Shown here: positions 1-8,209 of the stretch, piece after piece
Layout: each line of letters begins with the position of its first letter
How positions within the stretch are numbered: position 1 is the stretch's first letter
Assembly: GCA_944325215.1 (NCBI GenBank)
Contig: CALUZC010000024.1
Coordinates: 1-36,649 of the forward strand
DNA from: an uncultured Mucispirillum sp.
GTDB taxonomy: Bacteria; Chrysiogenota; Deferribacteres; Deferribacterales; Mucispirillaceae
Direction of reading: 5' to 3'
DNA: 36,649 bases
The notes under the pieces: generated by a model
The model's database searches: none
Told to the model about the DNA's origin: nothing
Seen by the model: only the letters and a program-made list of their open reading frames with translations
Made by a program: the position numbers and the translations under genes

Positions 1-59
1 AAGATTCGTATCTCAACTCATTAGCTTTATAAACTATTGATAACTAATAATATTTTTAA

Positions 60-77
60 ATACCGAAGAGGGGACTT
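60..77 (-). repeat. Direct repeat of the tRNA-Leu 3' end
   Basis: These 18 bases are identical to 249-266, which is the 3' terminus of the tRNA-Leu gene (acceptor strand plus part of the T arm), and lie in the same orientation. No rest of a tRNA follows, so this is a 3'-end fragment rather than a second gene. Such fragments are the classic product of site-specific integration into tRNA genes (att duplication); the element itself is not visible in the 170 bp between the copies. Confidence 0.7.
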
Positions 78-91
78 CTTTTTTAAAATTT

Positions 92-192
92 TAGTCCTAA
101 AAATTCTAAAAAAGCCAGCCAAATTTGGTCGCAGGCGTCCTGCCTGCTTCTTCCTCCCTATTCGGTCGGCAAAATTTAGCTTCAAGTCCCCA
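92..192. other. GC-richer structured intergenic segment
   Basis: This non-coding stretch is much richer in G and C than its surroundings. It holds a hairpin GCAGG-cgt-CCTGC, a palindrome CCAAATTTGG and a terminal AAGTCCCC that is complementary to GGGGACTT at 69-76. It contains CCTATTCGGTCGG, close to CCTATTCGTCGG inside the inserted element at 4883-5154. It may be the remnant of a small mobile element or a structured RNA; no ORF of note is present. Confidence 0.4.
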
Positions 193-202
193 CATTCTAG
201 AT

Positions 203-240
203 AATTAAAAATAAAGCCAGTGATATAAAAATCACTGGCT
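203..240 (-). terminator. Rho-independent terminator after tRNA-Leu
   Basis: A 10-bp stem (215-224 with 231-240) with a 6-nt A/T loop is followed on the minus strand by TTTATTTTTAATT. It lies directly downstream of the minus-strand tRNA-Leu gene. Confidence 0.75.
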
Positions 241-249
241 TATATTTTA

Positions 250-331
250 TACCGAAGAGGGGACTTGAACCCCTACGATTAGAAACCGGTGGATTTTGAG
301 TCCACTGCGTCTACCATTCCGCCACTTCGGC
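250..331 (-). tRNA. tRNA-Leu, anticodon CAA
   Basis: Read on the minus strand, the sequence folds as a class II tRNA. The acceptor stem starts GCCGAAG and pairs with CTTCGGT, with G1.U72 at the end and A73 as discriminator. The anticodon stem-loop is GTGGA-CTCAAAA-TCCAC, giving anticodon CAA (reads UUG). A long variable arm and a T arm with the loop TTCAAGT follow. CCA is not encoded. The extra arm and the anticodon both identify leucine. Confidence 0.95.
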
Positions 332-383
332 TCATATTTTTAAGATTACTGATTAAACATAATTTATATTAGTTTGTCAATAC

Positions 384-983
384 TTAATCAATGATATCTA
401 TTGCTTTTTTTGCAAGCTCATCTGCCATATCATTGTATAAATCACCTGAATGACTTTTTACTTTTATAAACTTGATTTCTATTTGTTCTTTTAAACTTTC
501 TATATAGTTTTTATAATTGATTGTGCCTTCCTGCTTTGTTTTCCATTCACCTTTTGCCCATGCAGAAATTCCTGTATAATCATGATGTATTGTAATCTCT
601 TTATACCCATTATCCAATGCCCATTTAGCTGCCATTCCTGTTGCAAAAAGTTCACCTGCTACATTACGCATATCAATATATTTCTTACTTTTACCACTAA
701 TAGTGTGCTTTATCTCCCCATTATATAATATTACTGCACCATAGCCAGTTTCCTGTAATGAGTTTGAAAAACTGCCATCAACATAGGCATGTAAACCTGA
801 TAAATCATCTGATGAGTTTTCTTCTTCTTTTGTATTTAAAAAGTCTTTAGCTGCTTTTAAATCTGTAAATTTTTTATATACTGCACCACTAAAATTTATA
901 ATCTGTTTCTGGCATTCTTCCCAGCTTTCAAATATCCCAGTTTCTCTGCCCACTTTTACAGTATAATACTTTTTTTCGCTCAT
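384..983 (-). CDS. rnhA: Ribonuclease HI with N-terminal hybrid-binding domain
   Basis: It cleaves the RNA strand of RNA-DNA hybrids (R-loops, primers) in the cytoplasm. The 199-residue protein has the small N-terminal hybrid-binding (viroplasmin-like) domain at about 5-50, with the YYTVKVGRETGIF pattern. A short acidic linker follows, then the RNase H fold from about 64. The expected catalytic carboxylates are visible as D69 (YVDGS), E111 (AGELF), D135 (HHDYTG) and D188 (MADEL), and the helper histidine is H178. The length is normal for RNase HI with an added hybrid-binding domain. The ATG sits 7 bases after the stop of the small membrane protein gene, so the two are probably co-transcribed; its Shine-Dalgarno is weak (AGGG). 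Confidence 0.93.
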   Translation of the reverse strand: MSEKKYYTVKVGRETGIFESWEECQKQIINFSGAVYKKFTDLKAAKDFLNTKEEENSSDDLSGLHAYVDGSFSNSLQETGYGAVILYNGEIKHTISGKSKKYIDMRNVAGELFATGMAAKWALDNGYKEITIHHDYTGISAWAKGEWKTKQEGTINYKNYIESLKEQIEIKFIKVKSHSGDLYNDMADELAKKAIDIID

Positions 984-990
984 ACAAACC

Positions 991-1296
991 CTAGAATAAA
1001 TATTTTAATAAATCTAAAGGAATTTCACCTGTAAAAAAGGCATAAAAAGCACCTACAATAATAAGAACTAATATAAAAAATAAAGTTTTACCACCAGATG
1101 AGCTCATAATTGGTTCTTGAATGATTTTTTGAGTAAGCTCTCTGCCAGAATTTGAAATATTATTTTTTTTAGTTTTAAGTTCAAACTTTGAAGTATCTTC
1201 TTTTTGAGTTTTTATTTTGCCGTTATCTTTTTTTGAAGCAAAAAGATTTACTATAATTAATATCACTAACCCAATAATTATTTCTATGAAAGACAT
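991..1296 (-). CDS. Small membrane protein of unknown function
   Basis: I do not recognise this 101-residue protein. It has two predicted membrane segments, at about 4-19 (IEIIIGLVILIIVNLF) and 72-88 (LFFILVLIIVGAFYAFF). They are separated by a polar, lysine-rich stretch of about 50 residues. There is no cysteine lipobox and no known motif. It lies 7 bases upstream of rnhA in the same direction, which suggests a shared transcript but says nothing about its role. Frame length and hydrophobic pattern support a real gene. Confidence 0.6.
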   Translation of the reverse strand: MSFIEIIIGLVILIIVNLFASKKDNGKIKTQKEDTSKFELKTKKNNISNSGRELTQKIIQEPIMSSSGGKTLFFILVLIIVGAFYAFFTGEIPLDLLKYLF

Positions 1297-1492
1297 TGTT
1301 TCTCCAATAATATTATCTATAATAATATTTAACTTAACTATTTAATTAATATAAAATTTCCTTTTATGCAAGTATATATTATTTTTAAAGCTATTTATAG
1401 AATTATTTTGTTTTGATTTAATTTTTATAATGTTTGATAAATTAGTATATATGAAAATGTAATAGTTATGATAAATTAGTATAAATTGATAT

Positions 1493-1525
1493 AAAAAAAC
1501 GCCTTTCTGCCTAAAGCAGAAAGGC
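1493..1525 (-). terminator. Rho-independent terminator of the mutase gene
   Basis: A perfect 10-bp stem (1501-1510 with 1516-1525, loop CTAAA) is followed on the minus strand by GTTTTTTTAT. It begins 8 bases past the mutase stop codon. Confidence 0.9.
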
Positions 1526-1532
1526 TTATATA

Positions 1533-3173
1533 TTATAATACAATATTTTCTTGATATTCGCCAAAAACTTCTTTTAATGCATTAATAGTCTCACCAAGTG
1601 TTGCATAAGTTTTAACAGCATTTAATATTTTTGGCATTAAGTTATCGCTTGTTTTTGCAGCTGCTGTAAGTTCTTCTAATGCTTTTTTAACTGCCATATT
1701 ATCGCGAGTTTCTCTTAATTGTTTTAATTTAGCTTTTTGGCTAACTTCCACTGAAGAATCAATTTTTAAAAGCCCAGTTGGTGCTGGTTCTTCTATATGG
1801 TATTTATTTACACCAACAATAATTAAGTCTTCTGTTTCAATAGCTTTTTGGTATTCATATGCACTATTTTGGATTTCTCTTTGTGGGTAACCTTGTTCAA
1901 TAGCGCGCATCATACCACCTAAATCATCTATTTTTTGGATATATTCAAAAGCACGTTTTTCAATATCATCAGTCATAGCTTCAACCATGTAAGCACCAGC
2001 AAGTGGGTCAATAGTATCTGCTGCACCTGATTCGTTTGCAACTATTTGCTGAGTTCTTAATGCAATACGAACAGAATTTTCTGTAGGTAATGCTAATGCT
2101 TCATCATATGAGTTAGTATGTAATGACTGTGTGCCACCCATACAAGCTGCTAATGTTTGAAGTGCAACACGAACAATGTTGTTTTGTGGCTGTTGTGCTG
2201 TTAATGTAGAGCCTGCAGTTTGTGTGTGGAAACGTAGCATTGTAGATTTTGGTTTTTTAGCTTTAAAACGTTCTGTCATAATTTTTGCCCACATTCTTCT
2301 TGCTGCTCTAAATTTTGCAACTTCTTCAATAAAGTTGTTATGGCAGTTAAAGAAGAATGAAAGCCTGCCTGCAAAATCATCAACATCTAAGCCCGCTTTA
2401 ATAGCTGCTTCAACATAAGCAATACCATCTGCTAATGTAAATGCAACTTCCTGCACTGCATCACTACCTGCTTCACGAATATGGTAACCACTAATACTAA
2501 TTGTATTCCATAAAGGCACATTATCTTTACAGAATGAGAAAATATCAGTAATTAATCTCATAGACTGAGTAGGTGGGAAACGGTAAGTTCCTCTTGCCAT
2601 GTATTCTTTTAATATATCATTTTGTATTGTTCCTGCTAATTTTTCAGATGAAACACCTTGTTTTTCACCAACTGCTATATAGCATGATAAAAGATAAGAT
2701 GCTGTAGCATTAATTGTCATAGATGTAGAAACTTTATCAAGTGGGATAGAGTTAAAAAGTATTTCCATATCAGCCAGAGAGTCAATAGCAACGCCCACCT
2801 TACCAACTTCACCAGAAGCCATAGCATCATCTGAATCATAACCTATTTGAGTAGGCAGGTCAAAAGCAACAGAAAGACCTGTTGTGCCCTGGTCTAACAA
2901 ATATCTGTAACGTTTATTTGATTCTTCTGCTGTAGCAAATCCTGCGTATTGCCTCATTGTCCAAAAACGGCCACGATACATTGTAGGCTGCACACCCCTT
3001 GTAAGAGGGTAAATACCTGGATAACCAAGTTTTTTCTCGTAATCAAAATCAGGAATATCGTTTGGAGTGTAGAAAGGTTTTACTTCATAACCTGAAGTAG
3101 TTTTAAAAGTTTTCTTACGCTCAGGAAATTTACTGATTGTTTTTTCATACTGTTCTTTCCATTTTTCGTACAT
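1533..3173 (-). CDS. Methylmalonyl-CoA mutase, large (alpha) subunit
   Basis: It interconverts (R)-methylmalonyl-CoA and succinyl-CoA by an AdoCbl radical mechanism, linking propionyl-CoA to the citric acid cycle. The 546-residue protein matches the substrate-binding TIM-barrel part of the family. [20 protein letters not shown] is the signature start, [18 protein letters not shown] follows, and [10 protein letters not shown] carries the active-site histidine. The arginine in [10 protein letters not shown], which binds the free carboxylate in methylmalonyl-CoA mutase (glutamine in isobutyryl-CoA mutase), is present and supports this substrate. The C-terminal cobalamin-binding domain (DxHxxG) is absent, so a separate small subunit must exist elsewhere, as in split mutases. 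I chose the ATG at 3173 because GAGG stands 8 bases upstream; a frame-open ATG 18 codons earlier has no such site. Confidence 0.9.
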   Translation of the reverse strand: MYEKWKEQYEKTISKFPERKKTFKTTSGYEVKPFYTPNDIPDFDYEKKLGYPGIYPLTRGVQPTMYRGRFWTMRQYAGFATAEESNKRYRYLLDQGTTGLSVAFDLPTQIGYDSDDAMASGEVGKVGVAIDSLADMEILFNSIPLDKVSTSMTINATASYLLSCYIAVGEKQGVSSEKLAGTIQNDILKEYMARGTYRFPPTQSMRLITDIFSFCKDNVPLWNTISISGYHIREAGSDAVQEVAFTLADGIAYVEAAIKAGLDVDDFAGRLSFFFNCHNNFIEEVAKFRAARRMWAKIMTERFKAKKPKSTMLRFHTQTAGSTLTAQQPQNNIVRVALQTLAACMGGTQSLHTNSYDEALALPTENSVRIALRTQQIVANESGAADTIDPLAGAYMVEAMTDDIEKRAFEYIQKIDDLGGMMRAIEQGYPQREIQNSAYEYQKAIETEDLIIVGVNKYHIEEPAPTGLLKIDSSVEVSQKAKLKQLRETRDNMAVKKALEELTAAAKTSDNLMPKILNAVKTYATLGETINALKEVFGEYQENIVL

Positions 3174-3283
3174 AGCTGACCTCGCTAAAAAAATATAATG
3201 TTTTGAAACAATATTTAATATTAACATATTTTTTTAAAAACTGATAGTATAAAAAAAGATAATTTCTATATTTTTTAAAAAAT

Positions 3284-3316
3284 AAAAAAAGGGCAGTAGA
3301 TATATTTCAACTGCCC
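3284..3316 (-). terminator. Rho-independent terminator of the dicarboxylate symporter gene
   Basis: A 7-bp stem GGGCAGT/ACTGCCC (3291-3297 with 3310-3316) is followed on the minus strand by TTTTTTTATTTTT. It lies 27 bases past the symporter stop and separates it from the mutase gene. Confidence 0.88.
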
Positions 3317-3342
3317 CTTGTGATTTGTATTATTCCTTGTTA

Positions 3343-4740
3343 TTATATATCATTAAATTTATCAGGATTATCAAGAGCATAGCGGAATTTTTCCATATCA
3401 ACTCTTTTATCCCATATACTGATTACAACACATGCAATTGCATTACCGCATAAGTTACCAACACTTCTCATTTCACTTAAAAATTTATCAATACCTAAAA
3501 CTGCCGCCACAGTAACAGCTGGTATTAAATGGCTTCCATCAGGTAAAGTTAATGCTGAGAGTGTTCCTGCAAGTACAATAAAGCCACTGCCTGTTACTCC
3601 CACTGCACCTTTTGATGATACCATTAAAATAATTAAAAGTGTAATAACTTGTTCTATTGTAATTGGTATATTAAAGGCTTGTGCTAAAAAGATAACTACA
3701 AGACTTAAATATATATTTGTTGCATCAAGATTAAAACTATACCCTGTTGGCATAATAAGCCCAACTGCTGCCTTATCTATACCTGCCTTTTCAAGCTTTC
3801 GCATAAGAGGGGCAAGTGCTGTTTCACTACTTGAAGTAGCAAATACTATTAAAATTTCTTTGTAAATAAACCGCATAAGTTTAAATATATTAACTTTTGC
3901 AACAGCTGCAATAGCGCCAAGCACCACAAATATAAATACAAGCACAGTAACTGCCATAGCAATCAACAGCATAATCATACCTGTAATAGAGCTAAATCCA
4001 AATTTAGCAATAAGATAAGCCATAGCACCAAAAGTAGCAAGTGGGCTGTACCATATTAATACAGATAATATTTTAAAGAAAGTTTCCTGCATTGTTTCAA
4101 AATGATTAAGTACATATTCTTTAAATTTTGGTCTGCTAAAAGAAAGGACAAGAGCAATAATGATTGCTAAAACAAGAACTTGTAATGTTTTTCCTTCAAC
4201 AAAAGGCGTAATAGGGTCATGAGGTATTGCACCTTTTAATATATGAATAAGCTCATCACCTGCTGTCATAGGCTGAGATGCACCTTTTTCAATATAGCCT
4301 GCTACACTTTTTTCATCAAGGCTTGATACATCTAAATTCATACCAACACCCGGCTGTAAAAGATAGCCAAATAATACGCCTAATATTAATGCGATAGTAC
4401 TTATAACTTCAAAGTATATAAGTGTTTTTACCCCAAGAGTGCCAAGTGTTTTAATATCTTCAAGTCTAACTATCCCCACAATAACTGTTAAGAAAATTAT
4501 TGGCCCCATTAATAATTTTAAGCCTTTAATAAAAGGGTCAATAGTATATTCTTTTGCAACAACAGAAAAATCATAAAAGAATTTAAGAACAGCATTTGAT
4601 TCTTCTGCATTAGGCTTGTGAAAACTGCCTATTGTACCAACAATAATACCAAGACATAAACCAACAAGTACCCAGAATACAAGACTTTTATAAAACTTCT
4701 TTTTTTTAGCCTCTTTATCGTCAAAATTTTGTTCCAGCAT
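3343..4740 (-). CDS. Dicarboxylate/amino acid:cation symporter (DctA/GltP type)
   Basis: This is a secondary transporter of the DAACS family, taking up C4-dicarboxylates or acidic amino acids with H+ or Na+ across the inner membrane. The 465-residue protein has about eight membrane helices. It also has the family hallmarks of the C-terminal half: the serine-rich hairpin ATSSSETALAP, then MPTGYSFNLDATNIYLSL, the second hairpin SSKGAVGVTGSGFI, and DKFLSEMRSVGNLCGNAIA. Substrate cannot be fixed from sequence alone; DctA-like dicarboxylate use would fit the Dcu carrier and malic enzyme in the window. The ATG at 4740 is preferred because GGAGGTG stands just upstream. An in-frame ATG four codons earlier overlaps that ribosome site. 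Confidence 0.9.
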   Translation of the reverse strand: MLEQNFDDKEAKKKKFYKSLVFWVLVGLCLGIIVGTIGSFHKPNAEESNAVLKFFYDFSVVAKEYTIDPFIKGLKLLMGPIIFLTVIVGIVRLEDIKTLGTLGVKTLIYFEVISTIALILGVLFGYLLQPGVGMNLDVSSLDEKSVAGYIEKGASQPMTAGDELIHILKGAIPHDPITPFVEGKTLQVLVLAIIIALVLSFSRPKFKEYVLNHFETMQETFFKILSVLIWYSPLATFGAMAYLIAKFGFSSITGMIMLLIAMAVTVLVFIFVVLGAIAAVAKVNIFKLMRFIYKEILIVFATSSSETALAPLMRKLEKAGIDKAAVGLIMPTGYSFNLDATNIYLSLVVIFLAQAFNIPITIEQVITLLIILMVSSKGAVGVTGSGFIVLAGTLSALTLPDGSHLIPAVTVAAVLGIDKFLSEMRSVGNLCGNAIACVVISIWDKRVDMEKFRYALDNPDKFNDI

Positions 4741-4761
4741 AAACACCTCCAAAAGTATATT

Positions 4762-4790
4762 ATTCTATACTATTATACTGACCTAATCAA
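4762..4790 (-). promoter_or_regulatory. Sigma-70-type promoter of the symporter gene
   Basis: On the minus strand TTGATT (4790-4785) and TAGAAT (4767-4762) are separated by 17 bases, upstream of the symporter start. Confidence 0.55.
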
Positions 4791-4872
4791 CATATAACAT
4801 TAATTTAAAAAAGGCAATTAAAAAATAATAAATTGTAAAAATAAAATAGAGTTATATAATAATAAGTGTTGA

Positions 4873-5164
4873 ATACTATATTCTGGTGGTATTTCATTCT
4901 TTTGTTTAAAAATGCTATAACTACTTTATAATATATGTAAAAATATAAATAATAGCAATAACTGTGCAACTACAGAAATAAATTCTTTGTTGCTCTGGTA
5001 AGCGACGGTGCGGTCCAGCTACGGACTTTTGATTCCTTCCTATTCGTCGGAAAGTCCTTGCGTCGCAAAAAAAACGCTCCACTGCATCTATATCTACTTT
5101 TCGCTTCGCATCAAGGTGACATAAGGTGTTGTGAAAAAAATGGGGTACCACCAGATACTATATT
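4873..5164. mobile_element. MITE-like element with inverted repeats and 10-bp target duplication
   Basis: The element core is 4883-5154 (272 bp). Its ends are inverted repeats: CTGGTGGTA at 4883-4891 and TACCACCAG at 5146-5154. Imperfect similarity extends inward to about 21 bp (17 of 21 matching). The perfect direct repeat ATACTATATT flanks it at 4873-4882 and 5155-5164, as expected of a target-site duplication. It carries no recognisable transposase; the one open frame inside (5151-4921, minus) matches nothing I know. The middle is GC-richer than its surroundings and strongly structured. It would need a transposase supplied from elsewhere. It lies just upstream of the pncA promoter. Confidence 0.75.
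5002..5066 (+). other. Nested hairpin inside the MITE-like element
   Basis: An outer stem GCGACG/CGTCGC (5002-5007 with 5061-5066) encloses an inner stem GGACTTT/AAAGTCC (5023-5029 with 5051-5057). An A8 run follows on the plus strand; the inner loop holds CCTATTCGTCGG. This could be a folded RNA or only a cruciform-forming part of the element. Confidence 0.5.
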
Positions 5165-5167
5165 TTC

Positions 5168-5196
5168 TTGATTTTTATATGTGAAAAATATATACT
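5168..5196 (+). promoter_or_regulatory. Sigma-70-type promoter of the pncA operon
   Basis: TTGATT at 5168-5173 and TATACT at 5191-5196 are 17 bases apart, 26 bases before the pncA start. The -35 box begins only 3 bases after the right target duplication of the inserted element, so the insertion replaced all upstream sequence. Confidence 0.6.
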
Positions 5197-5222
5197 ATAA
5201 GTAAAGTTTAATGGGGAAGTGT

Positions 5223-6029
5223 ATGAAAAAAATTCATCTTTTAATAATAGATGCTCAGAATGATTTTTGTGATAAATCTGGTGCATTATATGTTTCTGGT
5301 GCAGATGATGATATGAAGCGGCTTGCTGATTTTATAAATAAATACAGGTCAAAAATAAGCGGAATAACAGTTACATTTGATTTACATAAAAGTTTTCACA
5401 TTGCTTCCCCTGTTTTCTGGGTTGATGAAAATAATAATAATCCTGCCCCCTTTACAATAATCAAAAAAGATGATGTAATGGGTGGTAAATATAGAGCATC
5501 TGTAAAAGAGTACCAAGCAATAGCAGAAGAATATGTTACAAACCTTGAAAAAAATGGCAGGTATGAACTTTGTATTTGGCCACCTCATTGTATTGCAGGC
5601 TCTTTTGGGGCAGATATTTATAAACCCTTATATGATGCAATAGAAGAATATAACAAAGTAAATTACAATAAAGTAGAATATATTTTTAAAGATATGAACT
5701 CTTTTACAGAGCAGTATTCTATTTTAAGGGCAGATGTAGAGATAGGTGAAAATAACAGTGCAAAGACTATTGCATATTTATCGCAGCTTGTTGACAATAA
5801 TGATGTTATATTTATATCTGGTGAAGCATTAAGCCACTGTGTTGCAAATTCCATTTTAGATATAGCCACTTATGTTTCAAAAGATTTAAGTAAATTTGTA
5901 TTGTTAATGGATACAGTTTCCTGTGTGTCTGGTTTTGAATATTTAGGGGATAATTTTTTAGATAAAGCTAAAGGGTTAGGTATGAAAGTAAGCACTATAT
6001 TAGATACTGGAGTATTTTTAAATGAATAA
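5223..6029 (+). CDS. pncA: Nicotinamidase (isochorismatase-like cysteine hydrolase)
   Basis: It hydrolyses nicotinamide to nicotinate and ammonia in the cytoplasm, the first step of NAD salvage. The 268-residue protein shows the catalytic Asp in LIIDAQNDF and the metal-binding FDLHKSFH. The nicotinamidase signature WPPHCIAGSFGA is present, and the nucleophilic cysteine lies in GEALSHCVANS. It is somewhat longer than typical nicotinamidases because of an insert of about 40 residues after the WPPHC motif. The ATG at 5223 is preferred, with GGGGAAG just upstream; an in-frame ATG four codons earlier overlaps that site. The next gene, encoding the enzyme that uses nicotinate, overlaps this one by 8 bases, which strengthens the call. 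Confidence 0.88.
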   Translation: MKKIHLLIIDAQNDFCDKSGALYVSGADDDMKRLADFINKYRSKISGITVTFDLHKSFHIASPVFWVDENNNNPAPFTIIKKDDVMGGKYRASVKEYQAIAEEYVTNLEKNGRYELCIWPPHCIAGSFGADIYKPLYDAIEEYNKVNYNKVEYIFKDMNSFTEQYSILRADVEIGENNSAKTIAYLSQLVDNNDVIFISGEALSHCVANSILDIATYVSKDLSKFVLLMDTVSCVSGFEYLGDNFLDKAKGLGMKVSTILDTGVFLNE

Positions 6030-7563
6030 TTTTGAAAGTAAATTATTAAATACACCTTTAAAAGATATTTTTTTAAAGAAAAAAGTTTTTGATGAACTTT
6101 TGCCTTTTGATGAATACCATCTTGTTATGGCCCAGTCTGATTATCTGCTTAATATACACAATAAAAGTGCTGTTAAAACATATTTTTATAGAGCAGCACC
6201 ATTTGGCAGTTCTTATATTTTAACGGCAGGGCTTTCTGCCTTCCTTGCAAAAGTTGATAATTTTTCCTATAAGCAAATTATTTCATATTTGGAAAATAAG
6301 GGATATAAAAAAGAATATATAGATTATTTAAAAATGCGGGATAAAATTAGTGTAAAAATATATTCTTTGCCAGAAAATAGTGTTGCATTTCCAAATGAAC
6401 CAATCATTATTTTAGAAACTACGCTCCATGATGCAAGAATATTAGAAGGCATACTACTTTCTGAAATGAATTTTGCAAGTCTTGTGGCAACAAAATGGCA
6501 TAGAATACAAAAGGCTGCTATGAATTGTTCTGTTATGGAGTTTGGCAGAAGAAGGGCTCAAAACAGCCTTAAAGCTTCACTTTATTCTTATATGGCAGGC
6601 GTATCAGGAACGAGCAATTGTGAAGCTAATCATTTTTTTGGTATTCCATCATCTGGAACTATGGGGCATGAGTTTATTCAATCCTTTGCAACAGAGTATG
6701 ATTCATTTGATAAATGGCTTGAAATTAACCCTGAAAAACCATTACTTTTGGCTGATACTATCGATACTTTAGAAAGTGGGGTGGAGAACGCCATTAAAGT
6801 ATTTAAAAAACATAAGGATAAATTAATTAATTTGGGCAGCTGGAATAAAATTGGTATAAGAATAGACAGCGGTGATTTAGCATATATTGCACTACAAAGT
6901 TATGATAGAATCTCTAAAGCACTGGATACAAAAGATGTGACAATAGTGCTAAGTAATGATTTAGATGAATTTAGTATTCAGGATATTTTCACACAGCTTA
7001 CTCAGGCTGGTAAAGAATATATTATAAAGCATATATCATTTGGTGTAGGCACAAAAGGTGCTACAGCTTGGGGTAATCCTGCATTAGGTGGAGTATGTAA
7101 AATTACTGAAATTAATAATACATATATTTTAAAAATATCAAATCATAATGAAAAGACAACTATTCCAGGTAACTTACGCAGTAGTTTTGTTATAGATAAA
7201 AATGGTGAATATATTACATCACTTATTCATTTTTATAATGAAGATTATAAATCAACAAGTAAATTTGTCCATGTTTTTGATGACAGCAAGTTTATGAATA
7301 ATTCTTCTTCTAAATATGATATCTTAAGTGTAAGACAGCATCTTGTTTATATAAGTGATGGTAAAAAAAGTATATTTGAAGGTAAATACAGCTGTCAGAG
7401 TATGCTTGAAATTAGGGAAAATTCTAAAGCTGATTTAGATATGCTTGACTGGTCATACAAAAGGATAGTTAAGCCTCACAGAGCAAAGGTAAGTTTATCA
7501 GATAAAGTATTTAAAGTAAAGAATTACATGCGTAGAAATAACCTGCTGCAAATGAAAGGATAG
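6022..7563 (+). CDS. pncB: Nicotinate phosphoribosyltransferase
   Basis: It joins nicotinate to PRPP, using ATP, to give nicotinate mononucleotide, the committed step of the Preiss-Handler route to NAD. The 513-residue protein carries the family motifs: SDYLLNIH near the start, TYFYRAAPFG, EFGRRRAQ with the conserved arginines, SGTMGHEFIQSF and RIDSGDLAY in the phosphate-binding half. The length fits the longer (PncB2-like) bacterial form. It overlaps pncA by 8 bases, consistent with translational coupling, and together they form a complete nicotinamide-to-NaMN path. Confidence 0.93.
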   Translation: MNNFESKLLNTPLKDIFLKKKVFDELLPFDEYHLVMAQSDYLLNIHNKSAVKTYFYRAAPFGSSYILTAGLSAFLAKVDNFSYKQIISYLENKGYKKEYIDYLKMRDKISVKIYSLPENSVAFPNEPIIILETTLHDARILEGILLSEMNFASLVATKWHRIQKAAMNCSVMEFGRRRAQNSLKASLYSYMAGVSGTSNCEANHFFGIPSSGTMGHEFIQSFATEYDSFDKWLEINPEKPLLLADTIDTLESGVENAIKVFKKHKDKLINLGSWNKIGIRIDSGDLAYIALQSYDRISKALDTKDVTIVLSNDLDEFSIQDIFTQLTQAGKEYIIKHISFGVGTKGATAWGNPALGGVCKITEINNTYILKISNHNEKTTIPGNLRSSFVIDKNGEYITSLIHFYNEDYKSTSKFVHVFDDSKFMNNSSSKYDILSVRQHLVYISDGKKSIFEGKYSCQSMLEIRENSKADLDMLDWSYKRIVKPHRAKVSLSDKVFKVKNYMRRNNLLQMKG

Positions 7564-7620
7564 TATTTCGGCATTAAAATTGCATATAAATCATATATTT
7601 TATAAATTAAAGGTGTAAGT

Positions 7621-8199
7621 ATGGAAAAGTTTAAAAAATTTATTAAAGAAATGCGTTTTGAGTATAAAGTTTTAAGTATTGTAATGATTTTGTTGCTACT
7701 TTCAATACCGTATTCAATTATTAAAAAGAAATTTTTTCCTGATAATAATATAGTGCAGCTATCAAATAGTGGGATAGGTAATGGCAGCGGCAGTAATACT
7801 GCAGGTGTTGCATCAACAAGTTTAACTGATATGCAGAATAATGCTGCTTCATCAGATGCAAATGGTGGCAGCTCGCCTTCTTCCATTAGTGAGGCAGTAA
7901 ATGCAGACCGTCCACTAATTATTGATGAAACAGCTATTACAAACCAAAATACTTCCCAGTTACAACAGCTTATGGCAGAAATTCCAGATATAAAACATAT
8001 TGAACTTGCCACACAGGTTGAAAACCCTACTGTTTGGATATATAGTTTAAATGATGGTTTACGAAAAGATGAAGAGGCGTTAAATTATTGCATACTTTTG
8101 CATGCTAAAGGAATACCAGCATCGAATGTTACAATTTATGATGAAAGAGCAAGAAGAAGTGGTAAGTTAATAGAGTTAGGAACTGCTAGTTGTATGTAG
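7621..8199 (+). CDS. Anchored protein of unknown function with Ser/Asn-rich linker
   Basis: I do not recognise this 192-residue protein. It has one N-terminal membrane helix at about 20-36 (LSIVMILLLLSIPYSII), preceded by a basic and acidic tail. A low-complexity linker rich in Ser, Asn, Gly and Ala follows (about 45-95), then a compact C-terminal domain of roughly 80 residues containing PTVWIYSLNDGLRKDEEAL. The layout, with a cytoplasmic N-terminus and an extracytoplasmic domain on a flexible stalk, is seen in cell-envelope proteins, but no function can be given. The start has AAAGGTG at a good distance. It lies 57 bases after pncB and 10 before the Sel1-repeat gene. Confidence 0.7.
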   Translation: MEKFKKFIKEMRFEYKVLSIVMILLLLSIPYSIIKKKFFPDNNIVQLSNSGIGNGSGSNTAGVASTSLTDMQNNAASSDANGGSSPSSISEAVNADRPLIIDETAITNQNTSQLQQLMAEIPDIKHIELATQVENPTVWIYSLNDGLRKDEEALNYCILLHAKGIPASNVTIYDERARRSGKLIELGTASCM

Positions 8200-8209
8200 T
8201 ATATAGAAA

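Noticed and set aside
3174-3227. 18-codon upstream extension of the mutase
   Set aside because: GAGG is correctly spaced only for the ATG at 3173, and the extension is AT-rich and unlike family N-termini.
4921-5151. 76-residue open frame (minus) inside the inserted element
   Set aside because: It runs through the structured hairpins and into an inverted repeat, has no homology I recognise and no good ribosome site; treated as an accident of the GC-rich element.
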